Virus record (IMG/VR): IMGVR_UViG_3300028920_000314
Coordinates: 1 to 20,151 of that record
Direction: 5' to 3' (one strand)
Source of the DNA: a virus
Length of the DNA stretch: 20,151 nt
Shown: positions 7,626 to 14,037 of the stretch, piece by piece
Layout of the letters: each line of letters starts with the position of its first letter
How positions within the stretch are numbered: position 1 is the stretch's first letter
Notes under the pieces: generated by a model
Databases searched by the model: none
The model's input: only the letters and a program-made list of their open reading frames with translations
Told to the model about the DNA's origin: nothing
Position numbers and translations under genes: made by a program

Positions 7626-7848
7626 AGCACTCTAATCTTTCATCTATATAATTCCGCACATGCTCCAGGGGCTTGGCATCATTCCACAATCTGGATTCCC
7701 GCAAATCCCCATTTACAAAAAGCACAAAGCCATTACAATTATAGATGAAAGTTTTAGCCATGCTATGCCTTAAAGCACCCCTGCCATATAGCACACCACC
7801 AGCTGCTGCCAGTGCATTGCATTTTGCATTAATCAAATGATCAGTCAC
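7612..7848 (-). CDS. Unknown protein, first gene of the DNA module
   Basis: About 78 aa, no family recognised. The N-terminus has INAKCNALAAAGGVLYGRGAL and the middle TFIYNCNGFVLFVNGDLRE, suggesting a compact alpha/beta fold; two separate Cys residues are present. The GTG at 7848 is preferred because GGAGG lies five bases ahead of it; an in-frame ATG at 7860 lacks any signal. It is the first gene after the intergenic control region and its terminator, so it probably heads the early or replication operon that runs down to the DNA polymerase. Confidence 0.68.
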   Translation of the reverse strand: MTDHLINAKCNALAAAGGVLYGRGALRHSMAKTFIYNCNGFVLFVNGDLRESRLWNDAKPLEHVRNYIDERLECYETA

Positions 7849-7886
7849 CCCTGCCTCCATCTGTTAAAGTGAATTATGAGATAAAA

Positions 7887-7914
7887 GGTATAATGTTTAT
7901 TTGGGAAAATCCAA
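7887..7914 (-). promoter_or_regulatory. Candidate promoter for the DNA module
   Basis: On the minus strand TTGGAT (7914-7909) and TATACC (7892-7887) are 16 bases apart, resembling sigma-70 -35 and -10 boxes with four matches each. Transcription would start near 7880, 20-30 bases before the first gene of the DNA module. The match is weak and the host's sigma consensus is unknown; placement is the main argument. Confidence 0.3.
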
Positions 7915-7917
7915 TAA
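7897..7917. promoter_or_regulatory. Imperfect inverted repeat, possible operator
   Basis: TTATTTGG (7897-7904) and CCAATAA (7911-7917) are complementary apart from one extra T, with a six-base centre. The repeat lies over the -35 box and spacer of the candidate promoter, where a repressor or activator dimer could act. Confidence 0.3.
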
Positions 7918-7944
7918 TTTCCAAAAAAAATTTTTCTTGCATTT

Positions 7945-7969
7945 TAACCCTTTTAAATTCAAAGGGTTA
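7945..7969. repeat. 9-base perfect inverted repeat
   Basis: TAACCCTTT at 7945-7953 and AAAGGGTTA at 7961-7969 are perfectly complementary around a seven-base centre. No T-run directly follows on either strand, so it is not a classical terminator. It may be a protein-binding site upstream of the candidate promoter. Confidence 0.55.
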
Positions 7970-8020
7970 CAGATTTGGATTTTTAAAGAAATTTGTGGTG
8001 CCTCCTACACCAGGGCAAAT

Positions 8021-8052
8021 AAAAAAGTACCTGGCCACAGGCACCAGGTACT
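8021..8052 (-). terminator. Rho-independent terminator after the lysis gene
   Basis: Read on the minus strand, AGTACCTGG (8052-8044), a nine-base loop and CCAGGTACT (8034-8026) form a perfect 9-bp stem followed at once by five further Ts (8025-8021). It begins 34 bases downstream of the stop codon of the 232-aa lysis gene and would end the structural/lysis transcript. Confidence 0.9.
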
Positions 8053-8086
8053 CTGGAGGAAAGAAACAGAGGAAAGCAGTAGCTAT

Positions 8087-8785
8087 TTAAAAGGGTAGTT
8101 TGATTCCAAATTTGTGTTTCAGCAGATCCTTTGCAATGGTATATCCTGATACTACCAGGCCTGTAATCACTACACCCGAATCCAGCCCAGCATCCTCAAT
8201 AACACCAGCCACCTGGGGCAGGAATTTTTTAATCAGGGTAGCAATAATTAAACTGGCAGCTGTTACAGTTCCAGTTTTCTTAGCAGTGATAGCAGGTTTG
8301 TATGCTGTGGTCAAAGTCTTATTCAATGGTACCTCCTGAGTTTTATATGATGTAACCCTTACAGGTATTAACTCTGTAGGATTGTTTAGAAAAAAATCAT
8401 CAAAAAATTTTAGCAGATCCTCTGCATTGGAATTTTGGGTGCCTATGCATCCAGCTGTACCAGATTTATTTCCATCTGGATGGATAAGGTACCTGCTAAT
8501 AGGATCATGGCCACTATAAGTAGGGTAGGGCCACAGCCTAATTTTCCAAGGCCTGCCTGGTGCATCCTCTATATACATTTTATGTCTTTCCTGGGGTGCA
8601 GGTACCTCTGGGCCAGAATTGATAAACCAGGTTTTTTGTTCAATTGCATTTACTAAAGTACCCCTCCAATTACAGCTACCACTCCTACAGTACCACTGGG
8701 CCTTTATTCTATGCTTTTCAAACAATACCAGATAACCATACCCACGCTTATCATATCCAAAAGTAAATCTGAAAATATCCTGCAT
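8087..8785 (-). CDS. L,D-transpeptidase-like lysis protein with membrane C-terminus
   Basis: Predicted to act on peptidoglycan. Residues 99-116 carry RYLIHPDGNKSGTAGCIGTQ: His102 and Cys113 in the pattern IHxDG...GTxGCIG used by YkuD-like and related small Cys-His cell wall enzymes. The N-terminal region is aromatic-rich beta structure with a C33-x4-C38 pair. Residues 173-197 and 202-219 are hydrophobic, separated by a short acidic hinge (EDAGLDSG), and the end is basic (KHKFGIKLPF), resembling a small two-helix holin. One polypeptide thus seems to hold both an enzyme and membrane segments. AGGAGGT five bases before the ATG overlaps the previous stop. It is the last gene before the terminator. 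Enzyme class is moderately certain; membrane insertion is inferred from hydrophobicity and the actual reaction (cleaving or cross-linking) is unknown. Confidence 0.72.
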   Translation of the reverse strand: MQDIFRFTFGYDKRGYGYLVLFEKHRIKAQWYCRSGSCNWRGTLVNAIEQKTWFINSGPEVPAPQERHKMYIEDAPGRPWKIRLWPYPTYSGHDPISRYLIHPDGNKSGTAGCIGTQNSNAEDLLKFFDDFFLNNPTELIPVRVTSYKTQEVPLNKTLTTAYKPAITAKKTGTVTAASLIIATLIKKFLPQVAGVIEDAGLDSGVVITGLVVSGYTIAKDLLKHKFGIKLPF

Positions 8786-8787
8786 AG

Positions 8788-9081
8788 CTACCTCCTGATC
8801 ATACCCAAATCACTGGGATCTCCACCCAGTTTAGTTACCAAAAATATTAGGGCCTCCCTGATCTCTCTGTAGCTATCTGCATGCTGGTCAGATTCCCGCC
8901 CAATTCGTTCTCTGAATCTTCTGCAATCATCCTTACCACGTTTTTCATCTTCCAGGGCATCTATCCTGGATACCATATGCTCTGTGGATTTATCCCGCAG
9001 TTTCCAGAGAAAAATTATCACAGTGGGTACAGCCACTACCAGGCTACTGATTATCCCCACCATTAGAGGGTGCTGCATCAT
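8788..9081 (-). CDS. Single-span membrane protein, lysis-associated
   Basis: A 97-aa protein with one clear membrane segment (GIISSLVVAVPTVIIFLW, about 9-26), followed by a charged, probably helical domain with many Asp, Glu, Arg and Lys residues, then LIFLVTKLGGDPSDLG. This layout suits an inner membrane spanin subunit or a holin-associated protein; no lipoprotein partner gene is apparent within or beside it. A spaced AAGGA precedes the first ATG; the codon is doubled (MM). It overlaps the upstream coiled-coil gene by 38 bases and stands directly before the L,D-transpeptidase-like gene, so a lysis role is the best guess. Confidence 0.7.
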   Translation of the reverse strand: MMQHPLMVGIISSLVVAVPTVIIFLWKLRDKSTEHMVSRIDALEDEKRGKDDCRRFRERIGRESDQHADSYREIREALIFLVTKLGGDPSDLGMIRR

Positions 9082-9259
9082 TTTCAGGTTCCTTTTCTTT
9101 TTTCAGAACATCATTTTCTTTTTTCAGCTTTCCGTTTTCAACTATCAATCTGCGGATTTCATCACTCATAAAAGTGAGATTTTCAGTAAGGGTAGAGAGA
9201 TTCCTATGCACCTTATTCTCAATTACCTCAACTGATACACTCCGTTTGATTCCTTCCAT
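9044..9259 (-). CDS. Small coiled-coil protein
   Basis: A 71-aa soluble protein. Residues 20-55 show leucine-type heptads with charged flanks (TENLTFMSDEIRRLIVENGK onward), ending in a polar tail PENDAAPSNGGDNQ. No membrane segment. AGGAGGAAGGA directly precedes the ATG. The gene overlaps the membrane protein gene by 38 bases, which implies linked translation and perhaps a physical partnership through coiled coils (inference). No family recognised. Confidence 0.7.
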   Translation of the reverse strand: MEGIKRSVSVEVIENKVHRNLSTLTENLTFMSDEIRRLIVENGKLKKENDVLKKEKEPENDAAPSNGGDNQ

Positions 9260-9280
9260 TCCTTCCTCCTATATTAAAAT

Positions 9281-10729
9281 TTATGCATATTCAAAAAAGA
9301 ATGTACCACTGGCACCCTTGCTACCTGTATTTGTCCATCCAGCAGAATCCCAATCTGTTTCTAAAGTAACCAGGTTTGTATTGTACCCTACATATCCCCT
9401 ACCAGCAAAACTCAAATTGGTAGTATCATCCCTGGCTTTAATTGGAAACATCCAATCTACTGGAGAATTCCTGGCTGTTTTTGGTAGGGTAAATGTAAAT
9501 GTAGTAGCATTACTGGTTCCAATGATATCAAAGGATACAAATACAGTAGCGCCAATAATTTTGTAGTAGATATACCCAGAGGAGGAACTAAAACCCACTA
9601 CAGTAGATGTGCTATAATAATCGGTCCAGGCCTCTGTATACAGATCCAGGCCAGTAGCAGTACCCTCTAAAGTAAGAGTACGCCCACTTAAAGAGCTACC
9701 CCCTATAGCACCCCATACTATCTTTCCACATTCTGATCCAGAGGTAGCATTAGTGATAGTTACTTTTCCGGTCACATACTCTACATCCCCAGCTATACTG
9801 TTTCTTCCTTCATAGATAATTCCAGCAATTACATCACTGGCTGCTGGGCTTGCAGAATCTCTGGTAAGCCTTACAATAGGTCCCTGGGCAGCACCAGCAT
9901 CATTATAGATATACTCCCATTCTCCAATACTTTCCGCTATTTTAAAACCAGCTGAAAACGTCACACCCTTACTGAATGTAAAAGGATAGTTTGAGTATTC
10001 CGAATCATCCCACCACAATTTTCCATTACCAGCACTGGAGGTAGCTGTTAGTAAATCCAGATCCTCTGCTGATGCAGTATAAACATCATACCCGCCTGTC
10101 CCAGTTCTGATATACCCGCCTACTATCAAACCAGCAGAGCTAATTTCAGTACCATCTTTGAATGTAGCTGTAGTGACACTGATATCCAAAATATCCGTAT
10201 TGAAAATCCACCGTTTATAGCTCACATAGGAATCTGTGGTATTGAAGTAGATTTTTTCATATCCTGTTTCATCCCCATTTTCCCTACCTGCTTTTAAATA
10301 TAGATCACCACCTGCTGTTTCTACACCAGTACCATCTGCTGCACGTATATACAAATCTGATCCAGTAGTAGTTCCAGCAGCTACCTGTATGGTATGATCT
10401 ACATCCTTCACAAATTCTACATCCAGATCCAGTACCAGATCTGCATCCTCAATATGCAGGTTATCAGTACCCTCATCATTAAAAGTGATACGCCCAGCAG
10501 ATCCACCCAGGCCTATCCAGGATTCATCTGCATACTGAAAATCCCCCAGGGCATATAGGGTGCTATTGGTACTATCCATAGTAAGGATATTACGTTCAGT
10601 AGTACCATCCTGCTTTACATAGGCCAGGGTATCATTAGTGGTATCATAGGCCAGCATGGAAGCACGTTTGCTGGATGTGATATTTGCCCTGGTATCCTCA
10701 ATATGGGTAATCTTAACATTGGTAGCCAT
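9281..10729 (-). CDS. Tail fibre or receptor-binding structural protein
   Basis: A 482-aa, beta-rich, Thr/Ser/Gly-rich protein. Residues 70-90 contain WIGLGGSAGRITFND, a segment common in phage fibres that present repeated beta structure; further repeats of Gly-rich beta strands follow (SDLYIRAADGTG, GDLYLKAGREN, LTLEGTATGLDLY). The C-terminal 100 residues (GYIYYKIIGATVFVSFDIIG, FTFTLPKTAR) resemble the trimeric fibre heads that carry receptor contacts. AGGAGG is 11 bases from the ATG, rather far, because the stop of the previous gene lies between. Position at the end of the tail module, before lysis genes, agrees with an adsorption role. No chaperone gene is visible downstream. Exact receptor unknown. 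Confidence 0.75.
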   Translation of the reverse strand: MATNVKITHIEDTRANITSSKRASMLAYDTTNDTLAYVKQDGTTERNILTMDSTNSTLYALGDFQYADESWIGLGGSAGRITFNDEGTDNLHIEDADLVLDLDVEFVKDVDHTIQVAAGTTTGSDLYIRAADGTGVETAGGDLYLKAGRENGDETGYEKIYFNTTDSYVSYKRWIFNTDILDISVTTATFKDGTEISSAGLIVGGYIRTGTGGYDVYTASAEDLDLLTATSSAGNGKLWWDDSEYSNYPFTFSKGVTFSAGFKIAESIGEWEYIYNDAGAAQGPIVRLTRDSASPAASDVIAGIIYEGRNSIAGDVEYVTGKVTITNATSGSECGKIVWGAIGGSSLSGRTLTLEGTATGLDLYTEAWTDYYSTSTVVGFSSSSGYIYYKIIGATVFVSFDIIGTSNATTFTFTLPKTARNSPVDWMFPIKARDDTTNLSFAGRGYVGYNTNLVTLETDWDSAGWTNTGSKGASGTFFFEYA

Positions 10730-10732
10730 TTT

Positions 10733-11521
10733 CTAAAACACCTCCTGTATAAATTCACCAGTAGCAAAAGTATCTACCTTTTCATCACCTGTAGCATAGG
10801 TATCTATCCAATCCTCATCACTGGGGATAGGTGGGGATGCAGGCCCCATTTGGAGCAGCTTTAGCTGCACACCTGGCTGTTTTCCATGGATAGGCAGGGT
10901 GATTCTATGACCAGTTACCAGCCAGGTGCAGCCACTTAAAAAAGAGAAATTGGTGATGATATCCCCAGTAATCCCTACTTTATCAAACAGTTCAATATCC
11001 AAAACTGAATAGGTGCAATCCATCACAATTTCCACCAGGGGTGCCACCCTCCATTTGATGAGCAGCATGGCCAGTTTTTCAGCTGTATCCCCATCCCTAA
11101 TACCATTAGCATATAGGGTATACCCTCTTTCCTCATCTATGTAATCGTATGAATCAGCCAAAAGACCACTATAATAGCTGCCACCATGGCCATCATCGTC
11201 AATAGTTGTAAAGTTATGATCTTCACCAGTACCTCCTGTATATTGGCAGAATTTTTTAGCCCATCCACCATCTAAAGCCAGGTTTGGTTTGTAATAAAGA
11301 TCTATGCGAGTGATTAGCCTGGAAGTATTTGTAAATGAGTAATCCCAGGAGGCCAGGCCACCATCTATTATAATTTCATCATTGGTAATATTCCTGGTAA
11401 TACTTGCAGGTTCATCCAGAGATACAGGTGCTATTGACCCATCAAATCTTTCAAAAGAGGCCCCGCCTGATTGCCAAAGCAGCCATCTCAGTATATCCCT
11501 AAATTTTAATACCTCACTCAT
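10733..11521 (-). CDS. Tail hub/tip protein, C-terminal half-like
   Basis: A 262-aa structural protein. The segment from about 135 to 185 (YANGIRDGDTAEKLAMLLIK, then VEIVMDCTYSVLDIELFDKVGI) matches the general pattern at the end of phage tail hub proteins, where a helix precedes a beta-barrel with a 'vGD'-type turn. The last 25 residues contain a small tandem repeat (DTYATGDEKV then DTFATGEFIQ). Start ATG overlaps the stop of the 698-aa gene (TAATG) with no ribosome binding site, so the two proteins are made in coupled fashion. I infer that they form one hub assembly split over two genes; sequence similarity is too weak to be certain. Confidence 0.6.
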   Translation of the reverse strand: MSEVLKFRDILRWLLWQSGGASFERFDGSIAPVSLDEPASITRNITNDEIIIDGGLASWDYSFTNTSRLITRIDLYYKPNLALDGGWAKKFCQYTGGTGEDHNFTTIDDDGHGGSYYSGLLADSYDYIDEERGYTLYANGIRDGDTAEKLAMLLIKWRVAPLVEIVMDCTYSVLDIELFDKVGITGDIITNFSFLSGCTWLVTGHRITLPIHGKQPGVQLKLLQMGPASPPIPSDEDWIDTYATGDEKVDTFATGEFIQEVF

Positions 11522-13617
11522 TATGATATATCCATATCTGAATTAATACTGCATGCCAATTTCCAAGCAGATCTATCTGTATCAAAAGCAGATAAATATG
11601 TACTATCCAGATCACTGGAGGATAAGCTGGGCACCTCAGTATTTATAAAATCTTCTATTACATCTGCTGGTGCCTCAATTAATGTTGCACCATCTTTCCT
11701 GGCTTCCCCACGCACATAGAAATCATACTCTATGGGTGAAGTTTTAAAATCCATCCTAATCCCAAAGGCATACAGAGAATTATACACATTGCCAGCAGCA
11801 ATATTATACCCACTAATATGCATAATCACACTGTATTTCACACTGGATAACTCAGATACATCTGTAAGGCCATTATATGTTCCAAATGGTCTATCATCTT
11901 CACCTGCTACTCCAGTTATATTATTCCATAATTCCGCAGTATCCCCACCAGCTGCTCTGTATACCTTATCTATTTCCAGGGCACCATCTACCTGGGTCCA
12001 GGCACTATGGTAAAAGATATTATCCCCAGTACCATAGTATTTAGTCATATTATCACTTTGGCTTTGATCCTCCCCACCATATAGCTTTTTCATGGTAACA
12101 GGGCCTGTACGATTTGGGGCACTGCCTGTAATGGTTCCTACCTCAGTTACCTCATACATATTTTCTGTGGTTCTGTATTTGGTTCCTACAATAGGATCTA
12201 CACTACCATTGGTCATAGTAAACCGATGGTATATTTCATGATCACCATCTTTAGCTATTCGCATAGATCCCACCAGCATATTATAGGCCTCTGCTGGAGG
12301 CCCCAGGGCTGTAGTAAATTGAGTTCTAATCCTGGTAGCAGCCATAGCATATTGATTTACCACAGTACCCGATATTCCAGGGCTTTCAAAAAGCATATCT
12401 GCCTGCACATATGCTTCATACTCTGTATCCTGGGGTGTATTGAATGCATTATGCTTGTATTCTACCCGCTTGCCCAGGTCCACTGCACCCTCTATATTTT
12501 CCTCTACATTCTGCCATTCTCCTGCATTTTTATCCTGGGTAGTGGGATCTATATCTGCCACATGTAGCATACCAGAATATCCCTGTGGCCAGAAAGTATG
12601 GGATAGCTGAATACGCAATGAGCCATAGGTATCTGTTACCTGGTAGATAGATGCACCAGCTAAATGTACTGCTGGGGTAGTATTCCCATATCCTCTTTCC
12701 ACTGGTACCTTATTCCCACTATACTCTGCTGGGTCCCTGGTTACCAACATCATTTCAGTATCTATGATAAGCAGGCACTGTGGGGCAGCAGATCCACCAC
12801 TGGAATCCGTAAAGGATATTTTGGTATAATCATCTACCTCTAACTCATTTGCACTTTCAGATATACCATTGGTTAAATCTGTTTCTGTATCATTGTAGAA
12901 ATTCAGCTGGTTATTATCAGATCCAATAGTAAACTGGTCAGTATCAGAGGTTTCAAAAGCAGTTTCTGTTTGGGGATCATACAGCTGGATAGAATCAAAA
13001 GATTTCCAGGGCTGTAGGTCAAAAACGATTTCTGGAGCATTCCCATATTCAGAGGTTACCACCACTGGGAGGAAAGCATTATCATCAGTCCAATCCCCAT
13101 AAGCAATTGGGTAGATCTTCCCACGGTATTTTTCATTTACTGTATCTGGCAGGGGGGTGCCTATTTCCTTATCCCTCAATTCCCCTTTACCCCTGCATAC
13201 AAATACAATATCCTGTTTATTGGGTATTGCCTCCTGCACCTTACCTGTAAAGAATACATCATAGGTAGCTGTACTCATGGTGGCACCATAGCCTATACCA
13301 ATTTCCACTACCCTGCCCAGATAATCAGCACCATCTATTGTACCAGCTGTATTATCAAAGGTTATCCGCACATCAGAGGTTTTAGCTGTAGGATCATCCA
13401 GTGGGGTAGCTGCATTATCAATTTCTGAAACATCTACCAGGCTATCTGCCCATACAGTGGTATCTGCTCCAAAACTCTCTGCTCTGATAGTACCAGCTGC
13501 TATGTAATCAATACCACTGCCCCAATCATCAGAAGCATTTTTGGTAAATCGTATTACAGCATATACTGCACCCCCATCCAGTACAGCTGTTAATCCTGCT
13601 TTTAGGGTCCTGGCCAT
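11521..13617 (-). CDS. Large tail protein, hub/baseplate type
   Basis: A 698-aa structural protein. Residues 1-160 look like the beta-barrel start of tail hub proteins (VRITFDN...GRVVEIGIGYG...VFFTGKV...), then YPIAYGDW at 169-176. Residues 283-325 (LIIDTEMMLVTRD, then VERGYGNTTPAVHLAGASIY at 306-325) carry the 'RGxxGTxxxxHxxGxxIY' signature often seen in phage tail and baseplate proteins. The remaining 370 residues are beta-rich with few recognisable features and may bind fibres. It follows the tape measure and a 139-aa gene, the usual position for distal tail/hub genes. GGAGG lies eleven bases from the ATG, across the previous stop. Function by position and motif; subclass unknown. Confidence 0.65.
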   Translation of the reverse strand: MARTLKAGLTAVLDGGAVYAVIRFTKNASDDWGSGIDYIAAGTIRAESFGADTTVWADSLVDVSEIDNAATPLDDPTAKTSDVRITFDNTAGTIDGADYLGRVVEIGIGYGATMSTATYDVFFTGKVQEAIPNKQDIVFVCRGKGELRDKEIGTPLPDTVNEKYRGKIYPIAYGDWTDDNAFLPVVVTSEYGNAPEIVFDLQPWKSFDSIQLYDPQTETAFETSDTDQFTIGSDNNQLNFYNDTETDLTNGISESANELEVDDYTKISFTDSSGGSAAPQCLLIIDTEMMLVTRDPAEYSGNKVPVERGYGNTTPAVHLAGASIYQVTDTYGSLRIQLSHTFWPQGYSGMLHVADIDPTTQDKNAGEWQNVEENIEGAVDLGKRVEYKHNAFNTPQDTEYEAYVQADMLFESPGISGTVVNQYAMAATRIRTQFTTALGPPAEAYNMLVGSMRIAKDGDHEIYHRFTMTNGSVDPIVGTKYRTTENMYEVTEVGTITGSAPNRTGPVTMKKLYGGEDQSQSDNMTKYYGTGDNIFYHSAWTQVDGALEIDKVYRAAGGDTAELWNNITGVAGEDDRPFGTYNGLTDVSELSSVKYSVIMHISGYNIAAGNVYNSLYAFGIRMDFKTSPIEYDFYVRGEARKDGATLIEAPADVIEDFINTEVPSLSSSDLDSTYLSAFDTDRSAWKLACSINSDMDIS

Positions 13618-14037
13618 TTAGCTTACATCCTCCCTATAAGGCAGCACGATATCATAAAAAGTACCTGGCCGAATAAATGTAAACACACCATCCAGGGTAG
13701 GGCCTCCATTGTAAAATACAGTGATATTGGTATTATCCCCTTTGCCCAGATCCGTATTGGTGGGGGGTGTGATCACAAAAGAATTCTGCTGGAATATCAC
13801 CGTATCCCTTAAAAATTTTCTAAGTCCTGTAGTAGCATTATCTACCTCATCCTTTGGTACATTATTGATTACCAGGATACCCTTTATGATATTTGGGCCA
13901 TTATCATATGTAGCTGTACCACCATCAGCAGTTTCCCTGAAATACTGATTGTACCTATCAGTCCACCATTTCCTGGGGTAGGTAGGATTTTTTGTAATGG
14001 TGCATACCACTGCATCTTTGGTGAATACTGTACTCAT
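13618..14037 (-). CDS. Minor tail protein of unknown type
   Basis: A 139-aa protein directly after the tape measure gene (TAATG overlap). It is beta-rich (KGILVINNVPKDEV, NSFVITPPTNTDLG, GVFTFIRPGTFYDIVLPY) with a Trp/Tyr/Arg-rich segment near the N-terminus (RKWWTDRYNQYF). No family recognised. By synteny it could be a distal tail or tail tip adaptor protein, which is small for a classical Dit. Ends flush with the start of the 698-aa gene. Confidence 0.65.
   Translation of the reverse strand: MSTVFTKDAVVCTITKNPTYPRKWWTDRYNQYFRETADGGTATYDNGPNIIKGILVINNVPKDEVDNATTGLRKFLRDTVIFQQNSFVITPPTNTDLGKGDNTNITVFYNGGPTLDGVFTFIRPGTFYDIVLPYREDVS

Larger units (their letters stand above)
7861..8086. other. 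Intergenic control region between lysis and DNA modules
   Basis: The only sizeable non-coding gap in the window. From right to left it holds the terminator of the structural/lysis operon, an AT-rich stretch with an A8T5 tract (7923-7935), a 9-base inverted repeat (7945-7969), an imperfect inverted repeat (7897-7917) and a weak minus-strand promoter candidate. Plus-strand reading frames of 65-73 codons cross it but run through the terminator stem and lack ribosome binding sites. An origin of replication could also lie here, though no iterated repeats are visible. Confidence 0.7.

Noticed and set aside
7889-7894. A perfect TATAAT on the plus strand
   Set aside because: No acceptable -35 box lies 16-19 bases upstream and no plus-strand gene follows, so it is most likely chance in AT-rich sequence.
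7869-8098. Plus-strand frames of 65-73 codons in the control region
   Set aside because: They run through the stem of the terminator, have no ribosome binding site, and their products look like translated AT-rich spacer.
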